A stretch of 64,000 nt of DNA from Celoporthe dispersa (taxonomy: Eukaryota > Ascomycota > Sordariomycetes > Diaporthales > Cryphonectriaceae), in the NCBI GenBank assembly GCA_016584495.1, contig WAID01000012.1, positions 992,001 through 1,056,000 of the forward strand, read 5' to 3'. The first letter of the stretch is position 1. Every line of letters begins with the position of its first letter. The notes under the pieces are model-generated. The model did no database searches. It was not told where the DNA came from and saw only the letters and a program-made list of their open reading frames with translations. The position numbers and the translations under genes are program-made. Of this stretch, positions 10,616 to 22,449 are shown one piece after another.

Positions 10616-12688
10616 ATGGATCGACCCGTTCGAAAGCTGGCCACTGCTAACCTGCCCATGGCCTCAGGTTTTCTGCAACGGATCGACACTTATTTTGAGC
10701 AACCGCAACCCTCCACAGATGGCGATACAAGTAAGTCCAGTCCTCCAGGGCCTCTCTAATGCAATGCAAACCATTCAACGATTATACATCGTGTGCCCTG
10801 CTTCCCTACCATCCCCTTGCCCTCTTTCACATACGAAGTCACGTCGAATCGTCGCCCCAATTACACACACGCTGGAGATACCTGCAGCTCATTCTCAGGC
10901 CCCCCTCCTCGCGTGAAGACAAGCTTACGACGGATCTCCAGCAGATGATACGGCGTCTACCTCGCCTCCGGGCTCGATGGCTGCGGCTCCTGCCCAGGAA
11001 CAAGAGGCCTCCGCTCCTCCAGTGTGTAGGTTCTGCAACACGAAGTTCGAGACGGACGAGGATCTGCGTGCCCACAAGAAGGCCAAATTCCTGGAGGAGG
11101 ACAGCGATGAGGGCATGGTAGCGGTTCATATCTACTGCCACGTCTGCGACACAGACTTCATGACGCGTGGTGCTGCGCGTATCCACTACCGCCAGGTGAG
11201 GATACAGAGAGTCCCAACACGACCCTTCTCCCCAGCCTGGTCTAACTGACTCTTGCGCAGAGCCACATCAAGAAGCAAAACATCATGTGCCCTGGATGCG
11301 ATTCCCACTTCAGCAAGATCTCGGGCTTCGTCAGACACGTCGAGTCCAACCAGTGTCGCAGGATCACGCCACAGGGTGCTGCTGCACGCTGTGAGGTGAA
11401 CATCGAGTTCGCCAGGCGCCTCACTGCGCTGGATGAGCAGCAGGGTGGGGTGAGACTCCCAAAGGACTTCTCCTTGTTCCTGGACCATGACTCGCAGGAC
11501 TCTCCTCAGCCAGCCTGGGAGACCGAGGCCGAGAAGAACCCATGGGCCCAGCCGAACCAGAAGGGTTGGCCCGCGGCAGATGTGTCGAACCCTGGCGAGT
11601 TCTCAGGAATCGCCGACCAGGACCGCCTTTGTATCAACCGGAATGCCCCTGACCTTCTCACTGGCGACGCGAGAAACCCATACGACGAGAGCAAGGACCG
11701 CCACACCACTGATCCCGACGACCCTCGTCACCCTCACTTTAACGCTGATCGGTATCTCAACCCCTACACTCATAAGTATAAGTGTCCCAAATGCGGGTGA
11801 GTACTGTCACAATACCTCTGTTTCCCTGCTATTCCCTAAAGACGCCCTCCGGCCTCCTCCAGCCTCCTCCAGACAGCCCGTTCGAACAAGGCCACGACTG
11901 ACCTTTGGATAAACTGGGGTAGCGATGCATGCAAAACCAAAACGGGCCTGATTCACCACCTTGGCTCCACCAAGCACACGGCTAAACTGGCGGAGAAAAT
12001 CATCATCTGCCCGGTCTGTTATGACCGTTTTGAGACACGCTTCTCCCTTGCTGCTCACGTCGAGTCACCCAGCCGAAAGTGTAGCATTCGTGACAGCGAC
12101 ATCTACGAGATCTTCCTGAGCCAGTTAACCTGGGACCTCATCGAGGTCACGGGCAGACATGAGGAGGATGGCACTCCGGTCTATGACGTCTCGGCGAAGG
12201 CGAAGGCCGAGTATGGTGATCCCAAGCCTCCTCAGAAGGGCCATGTTCAGCAGGCTGGTCGCGCACCTGCTAGCCCTCCCAGCACTCCACGTCTGACGCA
12301 GAACGCCCTGGCCATGCTTCAGCAACAGCACCGTGGCGTCACGCCCGGCACGCCATACAGCAAAGCGACCCACCGACAGACGTACCTGGCAGATATGGAC
12401 GAGCAGCTGAGCATCAAGTACCCGGCCATGGCTCCGTCTGCCTTCGACCCCGGCACCCGCTATCGAGCTCAGCCGTCTCCCCAAGCACAGGCTGCTGAGG
12501 GGCGCACGGCCCAGATTGCTGCGGCACAGGGCGCCTCCGGTCGTCGCGCCTCGCAACAGCAGGCCAAGCGAAACCGACAGCTGCCCCGAGAGCAAAACAA
12601 GAATGACGGTAGCGTGAGCCTGACGTCTGAGGCACTTGCGTTGCTCGATATCCAGTCGGCTGGAATGGGAGGACTCTGGGGCGCCTAG
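10616..12688 (+). CDS. C2H2-type zinc finger protein, unknown role
   Basis: Four exons join in phase: 10616-10730, 10942-11195, 11261-11796 and 11863-12688 (576 residues). Fingers visible in order: CRFCNTKFETDEDLRAH; CHVCDTDFMTRGAARIH, whose second His (SH) comes from exon 3; CPGCDSHFSKISGFVRHVES with a terminal Cys; a CPKC pair with a distant IHHLGSTKH; and CPVCYDRFETRFSLAAH. Such clustered, partly irregular fingers suit nucleic-acid or protein binding. The C-terminal third is Gln/Ala/Pro-rich and probably disordered. Intron 1 ends CAGCAG, so exon 2 could start at 10942 or 10945. I know no named family for this arrangement; transcription factor is only one option. Confidence 0.88.
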
Positions 12689-13189
12689 ATGTGGAGAGGG
12701 AAGGAAAGAGGGGTATGAAAGAAAAAAAAAAGAAAAAGAAAAGAAAAGGAATGGATGAGGTCGGTCAGTACTGAAATATGGTGCTTCTAGTTCGCAGTTG
12801 TGGGCGTGGGCGCGGCAACAAGCTCTGGACAGAAACAAGCTGGAATCTTGGAGGGAAGACATCGGTGCCTTTGAGGCATTCCCGACTCCAGGCTCCGGTC
12901 GAACTTTAGGCGGAACTGTACCTGGGAAGTATCGTGCATCAACAGGCTGCAGTCTGCAGTTATCATGTACGCAGAAACTTGGCGAGCGGTGATGCTATCA
13001 TGTCTGAAAGAAATCAAAATGGTAGTAAGAGACGTGGAAGAATTCTGATAAGTGCTCGATAGCTTTATGAAACTGATCTGCGTAACCTCTCCGGCTCCTG
13101 AATTTATGTCTTGCAGGGGAGAACCAGCACAACGCAGCGCCAGCGTGCGTCTTGGTCGTGTATGTTAGCCACGTGTCCGACCAGACATC
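12689..13189. other. Convergent intergenic region
   Basis: It contains the 3' flanks of the C2H2 gene (A-rich at 12720-12750) and of the NLR-like gene. Nothing else is seen. Confidence 0.5.
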
Positions 13190-16100
13190 TTACGCTGGAT
13201 AAGCCGATATAGGTTCTGCCTCCGTCTCCGAGCCCGTCTCCTCCTCCTCCACAGTCACACCCCACTCTCTTTCCAGCCCCTTCCTCCACGCCTCTACGGC
13301 GACCTCCTCCCTGTCCCCCTCCGTCACCCTCGTCATAGATAATCTCCAAGACCTTCTCGTCACCCTCCACGGTCCTCACACCGCTGGGTATCCGTACCCT
13401 CTCCGCCCTCATCCCGACATAAAAATCGCCGCCGAGCCTCGGGGTCCGCAGCCACTTGTGCCGCGGGCTGCATGCCGTGATGCGCACGCCAGACTCCGGG
13501 TCGCGCAGCCGGCCCAGGCAGTCCACGCAGAAATCTCGGTCCGAGCAGTAGACGCAGTGGTAGTGCACGCTGTCGAACGCGCTTCCGTTCTCGCAGCGGT
13601 TGCCGTCTGGGTTGCGGCCGTCGCAGGACCAGGACCACTGGAAGGTAGTGGGGTCGATCTTGGGCGTGTGGCTCGCCTGCAGGAGAGACAGGCGGTCGCG
13701 GAGGAGACGACATGCGATGGGCGCCGGGGCGTATGGCTTGGTCGGGTTGCCCTCGTCGTGGCCGCTGGGCATCCCGGTCCCGCCGTCGGTGGCATCGTCC
13801 GCCTCGGTCTGGGCCCCGTCGGGTTGCAGGAGGGAGTCCAGATAGCCCTTGGCGGCCTCGATCCGTTGCAGATGCTGCAGAGTATCCGGGACTTGCGCCC
13901 TGGCCACCTGGAGGGTTTCCCTGGCCAGCTTGCTCAGCGCATCCCACAACTGCTGCTGATGCACGCTGTCGGCATCCGCTTCATCGACACCCGTGACATC
14001 CTTGGGGTCGAAGGTCAGTGATCCCGTCACGAGATCCGGCTGCCCTAGTAGGGACAGGGCAACAGCCGCATTCTTGAAGTCGCCGTGCTGCGCCAGAGTC
14101 CCATAGATGACAGAGAACCCGGTGCCGTCATTCTCGGGAACGTCGTCTGCGAGGATCTGCAACCCGTACCTGATGCGCGGCGCCAGGGCCTCCTTTGACT
14201 TCTCGAGATCGCCCCAGAGCGCATACGCTGCGCCGATGAACCCGGGCGGGTCGCTGTAGATGGAGCTCAGGGAGGGATCGTCCAGCTGAGAGAGCATGTC
14301 GACGTGGTCCTGGCTCTTCTCGTCCACCGTCCTGTGGAAGTAGTGCTTGGCCAGCTCCGTGGTGGCGTTGAGCCGCACGATATAGGCTTTCGGGCCGCCA
14401 ATATCGGAGAGCAGCCTGCGGCATTCCTCCCAGAGCTTCAGTGCCTCGCTGCAGTCCTCGGCCCCACGCTCAGGGTACGGCGACGCCGCGAGGCCCCCTG
14501 TAGTAGAGCAGCACGCCACGGGCTTCGTTCTCGGCGAAGCGGTCGTCGGTCGACATTTCGGCGTCCTGGTCTTTGTCCCGCGCAGGGCTCTCCGTCGCCG
14601 TCTTCAGGGCACCCACAAGTCCTTCCAGGAGATCCGGGTCCGCCTTGGCCACAGTGAGCATCCCTGGGATGATAGAATCATAGTCGTCGTCTCCCGCAAT
14701 CAGCCTCCACACGGTAACCATGTTCCCATCCTCATCGCCCTGGGCTACTATGCTCTGCAGCCACTCTCTCACCTCCTCCGCGTTTTGGTGTCTCAGCCTC
14801 GCCTTCAGCTGACCCAGCCGTCCTTGTCTCCTCTGGTCTGTCTCTCCGCTGTCGCACGCAAAAGAGTAATGGGCCACTGCCTTCTGAACATCTGCCGCCT
14901 CAGCGGCATAGTCTCCCCAGCAGTAGATGCAAGCCCACGATATCCTTCTTTTGGGGCTCAGGCACGGCAGCTTCCTGTTCTGCCGCTCCCAGCGCCATTT
15001 CTAATTGTGCGATTGCGTCCACAAGCCGGTCTTGGGCGTGGTAGGCCTCTCCAGATCCGCGGTGGCAAAGCCAGCTGGGGCTCTCCTTCTCAAGGGCGCG
15101 CTCGTACAGCGACGCGACTTTGGCAGGGTTGCTGGATCGCGAGAGTGCTGCTTCGGCTAGGCGCTCGTACCAGAGCGAGTCCAGATCCGAGTCGTTTAAT
15201 CCAAGCCAGTCCTGGCACCACCTACTCACATGGTCCCAGTCGATCTCTGGGGAGTCGCTGGGAGAGGGGCTAGGCGGGTTTGCGCCGTCGTCCTCGACGT
15301 TGAGGGGCTGTCGGGATTTGTTGTCGTCCTATGCCCAAGAAATATCAGCATGGCCCTGCCAGCAGGCTTGGTCCCGATCGATCGGGTTGCAAGCCAGAAT
15401 GAGCGGCCTGGAGATGGAAATCCAGCCTCGACAAAGACTCACCGCACTGAAGAACTTCTCAACCCAAGCAAACGCGCTGCGGGCTTCCCAGCTCCGCTCG
15501 CACAGGAAGCATCTCACGACAAAGGTCACAAGCTCACTCAGGAAGCCCCTCACCGGGTTGACAGCAGCACGCTGCACCTTGAGCAGCCACTGCTTGTTGT
15601 CTAGCCTCCGCACGACGGCCGAGTCCATCAGCCACGTCTGCATGTCCTGCAGGTCCTCTACCGCCCAGAATGTCGGCTCGAAGCTGGCCTTGTGGCGCCT
15701 AAACACCTCTTGATCTTTGAACAGGTTGTACAGGTTGCGTCCAATCTCGAGCTGTTCATTCGGGTCCAGCGAGCCTTTGCCCTCGTCCTCGAGCTGGCGG
15801 AGGCGGCGCAGATGGTCCGGCAGCCAGCAGACAAAGTAGCTCCCGATCTCGTGGGTCTCGTCCTTGGGCACGTCGGCGAGAAACTCGAACGCCCGCTTCA
15901 AGATGGTGTGGTGCGCCTCAAATTCGTCCACAGTGATGGCAACCATGTTGCTGTGGGTGTTGGACGCGGCATCGAACTCAAACTTGAACTTATCCCGGAT
16001 CGTCCTCTGCGCCAGGTCCCAGAAGAAATGCCCACAGATCTCCTGATCTACATTGTTGATGGTGATGGTCATGCTGATATTGGTCCGCCCTTCGGAGTGA

Positions 16101-18240
16101 GACAGCTTGCCGGAGCGGTCTCTTTCCTTTTGGAGAGTTTCGATGACGTCGGATTGCTCGTAGACGGTGTCATCTTCGATTCTGAGGACGGCCAGGTACT
16201 TGTTCCTGATGATGTCTGACAGGGACGAGAGGGACTCTGTGCCTGAATATAGGTACTTTATGCTGGTGGTCAGCCTTCTAGGCAGGGGGTCACACGAGCG
16301 CAAGGGGCATCGGCTTACCATGGCAGCCTCCAGCTTACTCAAGGTCATATACTCCCAGCCAAAGACGACCCATCTTATGAGCTCGTTGAGCTCGCCGATC
16401 TCTCTCGAGTTCAGTGTTCGCTGCAGGTTCTTGACGGCCACCTCATGGCTGCTCATGCGCTGGTCCAGGGTGCGGTCCAGCTCCTCAACCGTCGCACGTG
16501 TGCTTAGTAGGCGGATCACGTCGTCCAGCTCAAACTGCAGCTGGGAGTAGCTGCCCCCTGACTTCTGCGGTAGCCTCTCGACAATCTTGTCCCGCGCCTT
16601 TTGCTGGGCGGAGTCAGGTCTTGCGCGCTGCAACAGTCCTTCACCACTCAGCTTCTCCTGGATATAGATTTGCATATCCGGCTCATTGCATTCCTCCATG
16701 CTGATCATGAGCGCGGTCCCGGCAGCCAGTCTCCTGCCAAACGTGTCAGGTGTCCCGCTCGCCAGCACACGCACGTTACCTGCCGATTTCTCGGCCAGGC
16801 CTGGGCTGAAGATGAAGTCGAGAAGCTCCTCGGCCTGCTTCGGGGGTAGGTTCTCGAGCCCGTCAAAGACAAGGTAGTACGTGGCCCCCGACCCAGAGGT
16901 GCCTATCTTCATCTCTGTCCACAGGCTCTCCAGGCTGGCCGAGCTGCGGAACGCGTTGCTGCCGGCGTCGCATACCTTTCCCAGCGCCTTTCGCACCGTA
17001 CCGTCGACTCTCGCGATCTGGAAGGCCAGGTACTTCAGAGCCCTCCGCACGGGGCTCTTCTCGTCGTCAGACTTCTTGATGCTGGCAGGGAAGAAGTAGT
17101 GCGCTACATAGGTGCGGTCCTTCTGGCCCTCGAGGTTCTTGGTGATGAGGGCGGTGGTCAAGGTCTTGCCCGAGGAGGAGGGCCCCGCCACGACGAGCAC
17201 ATGAGAGGCGTTCTTGCCCTTGGTTGCTGTCCAGCCCTGGTACGCGCTGTGCGTCCATATCCACTCCCCCTGTGCCGGTGGAGCACTTGGCAAGGATATC
17301 TGTGCAGGTCTGCGTGGTCCTGGTGTCGAGACGTACTGTCGACTCCACGCCGAGGGCGTCACGGATCTTGCTGAGGGTCTTCTCGCGGTCGGCGTCGTCT
17401 CTGAGGGACTGCACTCCTTTCTGCGTCTCCTCGGCCGTCTTTGCGAAGACGATAAACTTCTCGAGCAGCAGCGCAATATCCTGCCGCGTCTTGACCACAT
17501 TGTCAAGCGTGATGGTCCCCCTCGACATCACGCTGTTGCTGCAGGACCCGCTTGAACTCGGTCATCTCCGTGGCCAGGTCCGAGTCGCCTTCGAAGATGG
17601 ACTTGAAATGCCGCCTGAAACGGTCCAGCTTGCTGCCCTGGCGGTAATTGACGACGTGGGCGCATAGCTTGACGAAGCTGACCATGACCTTGTGGACCTG
17701 CGTGGCGAGCTTCGGGTCGATGGTGTCCATCGACTCGTAGATATGGAACTGGGAGAGCGCCGAGGATACCTCATCAAAGACCTGGCTGATGGCATCATTG
17801 TAGCCCTTGACGGCTTCGGGGATGTCGAACACAAAACACAAGGCGGAGCAGGTGATATTGGCTGCCGCTTGAGGCATAGGGATCTAGACTCGTCAGTGCG
17901 GGTCGGGCTCTGTGATGCGGATGGGTGCGGCCCGGACATACAAACGTAGCAGCCTGAGAGGCAACGCCAACCAGCAATTTCAAGTACTTGAGGGACTGAA
18001 GTCCCACGTCCTTCGCCTTATCCCATTTATCTTTTTGCTCTGTGCTCGTGTCGAACGACGCCTTGTTGGCGCCCTCAATGATCCTCTTCAAGTCATCGAA
18101 CGACCTCACCTCGCCTTTCTGAAGCGACTTGTGGCATATCGTCTCGAACGACTTGGCAGCGTCGGCCCACATCTCCTTCATGGCCGTTTCCCCTCCGCCG
18201 GCTTCTTCCCCGGTGCGTCCACTGGCTGTTGGGAGCTCAT
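13190..18240 (-). CDS. Fungal NLR-like receptor: Goodbye-NACHT-TPR-ZZ-like finger
   Basis: This is a STAND NTPase of the kind linked in fungi to non-self recognition and regulated cell death. Four exons: 17942 upward to 18181 or 18240, 16319-17883, 15443-16255 and 13190-15328. Domains in order: a helical Goodbye-like domain (MKEMWADAAKSFETICHKSL onward); a NACHT NTPase with Walker A AGPSSSGKT and Walker B YYLVFDGLENL; a helical and TPR-like middle (SLYERALEKESPSWLCHRGS); and a Cys/His finger (CDG, HYHCVYCSDRDFCVDC) resembling ZZ. Five one-base overruns in C runs break the frame: 17517-17521, 17266-17270, 14915-14918, 14494-14498 and 13315-13319. With each one base shorter all exons close in phase, giving 1583 residues from Met at 18181. 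An upstream ATG at 18240 would need one extra base at 18190-18193. The real terminator is at 13190-13192. Confidence 0.85.
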
Positions 18241-20489
18241 CGTGTCTTGGGGTGGCAGGGTAGGAACGCAACTTTGGCTGGCGAGAGGCCGGCGTGTTGA
18301 ACAAGATCGTCGGGCAGGTCTTTAGACACGGGCGCCTGTGACGGTGTCCAGGAAGAGGGCGAGGATCTTGGGGACATAAATATGCCCCCGCCACCCTTCA
18401 GCCGCTCGAGAGTCACATCGCCGCGTAGACGCATTGCAAAATTATGTTTCCACATAACAGCACAAGGCAACCAATCAAGATGCTCCCCTCCAGCGTTATA
18501 GTCGTGAAGGGTGCATGATGAGTGCTGCGGAATCCTTCACGTGTACTATGGGTAGTGTCAGCAGCTCGCCGCTGCCACCTACTTTGGCATAGCACCGGCA
18601 ACGGAGCTGTCCTATATATGGAGGCTCATCCTATTGTATGCCGATCTTGGCAAGCTGTGTTCAGCTAGGTGCACCTGGCCTGGCTCCATGTCAGCGTGTC
18701 AGCCATACCAAGAAATCCCGGCGTCGCATTGACCCACATATACCAAGCGTTAGGATATCGCAGCAGGCTCTGAAGCGCAATCTGCCGCCAGAGCACGTGT
18801 GCTTCTGCGGCTGGCTCTAGCTTGAGGTGGGATCCGACGGCTAGCCAGGCTGCCTGATGGCCTCCCTTGTTCTGTACAGTATGATCATCCCGTGATGATT
18901 CGAGAGAGGACGGCGTTGCTTTTGGATCGAGGTCAGCGCTCAGCTGTCTCTCTCACACCTGGCACACGAGGTGAGTCCTGTCTGTTTGCTCATCAGCCAG
19001 TTCCGCTCGAGGGTGATAAGCGAGCTTTATACGACGAGTGTCTGGTCGATCTTCTCTATAAGAGGGGCAACTAGGCGGGTATATGTGATGAGATAGAAAA
19101 GGGCAGCGATGATGGTAGGGTATCCATACTCTGCTACAGTCATGATATGCGGTTGGGTCCGAGCTGTGGGGCGTTGGGGGGGGGGAGGCATCGACCCTAG
19201 GCGGACTCACTTACAAGTACATATTGACATGCTATTTGTTCTATCCATCTATCTTGACATTATCTTGACACTTGGACTGGACACAACAAGGTGTTCGTAT
19301 GCTACTTACCCCCTCTCCCTCTCTTTGTTTCCCAAAAAATAAAATAAAATAGCAAACAAACCTATACCATAGGCATCTCTAACCCACATGCGCACAGCTT
19401 GAGCTACAGACTGTGTTCATCGGGCGTGCCGTCGCCCAAGAGTCCTGGCCATGGAGCACCAGGTCTAGCCAAGTCTTGTGGTGGATGGTGGTGACCACTC
19501 CAGCTGCTCAACTCCTTGGTGACAACAGCCTAGGCCACAGACCTGTTGGGTTTCCAGCGGCAGCCTATCTTGTCGAGAGGTCTGGAATGGTCTCGGTGGA
19601 TTCCTCATTGGGAACTGTACGACTGAACACTTATATGGTCGGGCGCTTTTCACTTCGATATGATTACTGATCAGGTCTCTCAGGGTGGGTGTTCACGGCC
19701 AAGTATGACACCGACGCAAGGCAGGCAGGAAAAGTAGTCGGCTGCAAAAAGTAGATGGCGAGAGAGGTACAGGCGCTGGGTCATAATTTCCGTAGCGTCG
19801 AAAGTAGCTTACGAGATCCCTTCCCCCTGCCTCCCTACTAGTCAGTACATACTAGTGACTAGACCCGGGCTGCTGCAAGAGCGTCCATACAAGGTGCATG
19901 CTGTGCTGAGGGACCAAAGCCCCGTCATAGGCACTGCTTACTCCCAACACAAAATGAATGTCACAGTATCACTCGACACACATACACAAGCAGATGAGTA
20001 ATTCATTGCGCCGGAAACTCCGGACGCAGCCACCGATGGACCCTTGCGAGGGCATCCTATTTTTAGCCCCACCCGCGGGAACGTAGGAGGCTAGATAGTG
20101 CATAGTAGTCCTATAGTAGTAAAGCTGGGACCCCTGAGACCCAACTGTACGGGGGCGCCTGTAGTGGTGGGGGGTACCTGAGGATTTACTGGCACACGTA
20201 CCCAGGGCAGAGGTACTCGCCGCTATAGCAGACCTAGACAACGCCCAGTAGGTAGGCTCAGCCTCACCGACGACACATGGCCAGTCCCCCCCCCCCCCAA
20301 CTGATGAAGCTTCACCAACACCACCACCACCACCACCACCACCCGCGCGCATTACCCGCTGACACGTCAAGCTTGACGTTCGCTTCTCGTGCCCCACGGC
20401 TTGTTCTTACTCTAAGCTGGCATGCACTCCCACTCGTTCCTGGCTTGATGTAATCCTCATTTGCTGTCTCCAGGCCCTCCCCTAGACCG
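18241..20489. other. Long intergenic region upstream of NLR-like gene and PFA3
   Basis: This is a divergent promoter space of 2.2 kb. It has a 13-base C run at 20286-20298 and a CAC trinucleotide tract at 20318-20343. Short open frames here show no protein-like composition, and I see no RNA gene. Confidence 0.45.
20318..20343. repeat. CAC trinucleotide tract
   Basis: About eight CAC/ACC units lie 150 bases upstream of the PFA3 start, next to a 13-base C run. Confidence 0.85.
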
Positions 20490-22449
20490 ATGGACAGGCG
20501 TGGCTCTTTCGATACATCTTCTGCCATGGCTCGCTGGGCAAGGAGGCTCGAGAGGTGGTGCTGCCGGTGCGCCACCTATTTTCCATTACTCTTCGTCTAT
20601 GGCTTGACCACCTGGGCCGTCCTGGTGATCTGCAGTGTAGGATATAATGCGCAAAAGTCGAGCTGGATAGGTGCGTCAACGTCTGTCTGCATGCATCATC
20701 TACAACGAGTCTTACCTCGCACCTTTTTTTCTTTCTTTCTCTTTCTTTTTCCTCTCCCACTTTCCACCTCCCGGGCACCTAACCTCTCCCCCGCCCCCTC
20801 CCCCCTTCTGATGAGAAGGTCCCTGAGACGGTTTTGAGAGCTCGGGTCTAACCTATAAGCCCTCCCACAGGGACATCATCCTCCCTCGTCGCCATACTAC
20901 TCTACGCCCTCCTCAACTGGTCCTACACCACCGCCGTGTTCACCCCGCCGGGAAGCACCACCAACGACAGCGGCTACAGCACCCTCCCGACCCAGGAGAC
21001 CCCTCGATCAAGCGCTACCCTGACCGTCAAGTCCAACGGCGAGATCCGCTTCTGCAAGAAATGCCAGGCTCGCAAGCCCGACCGCGCCCACCACTGCTCG
21101 ACCTGCCGGAGATGCGTGCTCAAGATGGACCACCACTGCCCCTGGCTAGCCACCTGCATCGGCCTGCGCAACCACAAGGCCTTCCTCCTGTTCCTGATCT
21201 ACACGTCGCTCTTCAGCTTCTGGGACTTTGTGGTCGCCGGGTCGTGGCTCTGGGACGAGGTCATGGCCGACACCACCTATGTCGAGAGCCTGATGCCCGT
21301 GAACTACATCGTGCTGGTCGTCATCGGCGGGATCATCGCCCTGGTCGTCGGCGCCTTCACGATATGGCATATCGTGCTGGCGGCCAGGGGCCAGACCACC
21401 ATCGAGTGTCTGGAGAAGACAAGGTACCTGTCGCCGCTGCGGAAGACGATGCAGAACACATACAGGGCGCAGCACACGGACGGCCGCGGCATCCCCCTGC
21501 CCAGGTACGGCCAGCAGCTGCTGGACATGCACCAGGACATCCTGCCGGGCGTGACGCGCCCGGAGGAGGGCGAGAGCTGCGCACCCTCGCGCCGAACGGG
21601 CGGGACGAGAGGAACCAGCCGCCGCTGGTAAGCGGGGTGCCGCGGCACATGTCCTACGACGAGATGGAGCGCACGCGGGCGCGCAAGCGCTACGAGGAGT
21701 ACCTGGACGAGCAGGACAGCGGCAAGCTGCCCAACGCCTTCGACCTGGGCTGGCGGCGCAACCTGCTGCACCTCTTCGGGCCCAGCCCCTACCTGTGGGC
21801 TCTTCCCGTGTGCAACACGACCGGCGACGGGTGGAACTGGGAGCCCTCGCCCATGTGGCTCGAGGCGCGGGACAGGGTCTCACGCGAGCGCAACGCGCAG
21901 AGGGCCCGCGAGCGGGCGGCCGGGTGGGGCATGCCGGACGGGGACGACGACGGCGTGGTGGCCTGGAACCCGCCCCTCGCGGGCGCGGGACGACACTACG
22001 CCGAGCCCCCGCGCAAGCCGCAGAGCAAGGCCGACAAGGTGCTCGGGCGGGACCCGAACCTCTACGCGGACAATCCGCTCATGGGTGGCAACGACAGGCC
22101 GCAGCTGAGCAGCCCGGCCCGCGTGGCGCGCGGGAAGCCTCGGGATGTCTACGGGGACAACGAGAGCCTCTTCGACACGGACGCCAGCGAGATGGAAGAC
22201 GACGAGGAGGCAGACGATCGGCAGAACACGGCGGCGGCGGCAGCCACACACAAGAAACAGCCTGGGCCCATGAACCCCCGGCCGAGCGGTGGCCAGGCGA
22301 ACCCGTTTGGTGGTGCAGGAGGAGCGGGCAGGCTGGGCGGCCGTGGAGTCAGCGGGCTCCTGCGGAAGGCCTCTGATAATTCCCTTGCTGCTGCTGCGGC
22401 TGCGGCGAGGAAACAGAAGGAGGAGGAGGATGATGACGGGGTGGATTAA
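20490..22449 (+). CDS. PFA3: DHHC palmitoyltransferase, PFA3-like
   Basis: This is a protein S-acyltransferase; yeast Pfa3 palmitoylates Vac8 at the vacuole. Exon 1 is 20490-20670 and exon 2 is 20871-22449. The order is a short cytosolic start, two membrane helices (TYFPLLFVYGLTTWAVLVIC and the segment after it), the Cys-rich DHHC domain (FCKKCQARKPDRAHHCSTC, then KMDHHCPWLATCIGLRNHK), two more helices, the TTIE (TTxE) motif and NAFDLGWRRNLLHLFG, the conserved PaCCT-like motif. The tail is acidic, with poly-Ala. Two reading frames must be joined between about 21560 and 21600. One missing base, probably in the G run at 21568-21570, would do this and give 586 residues. The exact site is uncertain because no conserved motif covers it. 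Confidence 0.93.

Noticed and set aside
13315..17521. NLR-like gene as a true pseudogene
   Set aside because: The same kind of break occurs in essential genes of this window, and all exon phases close after one-base corrections.
20318..20343. CAC tract and other simple repeats as CRISPR-like arrays
   Set aside because: Uninterrupted microsatellites without spacers, in a fungal genome.
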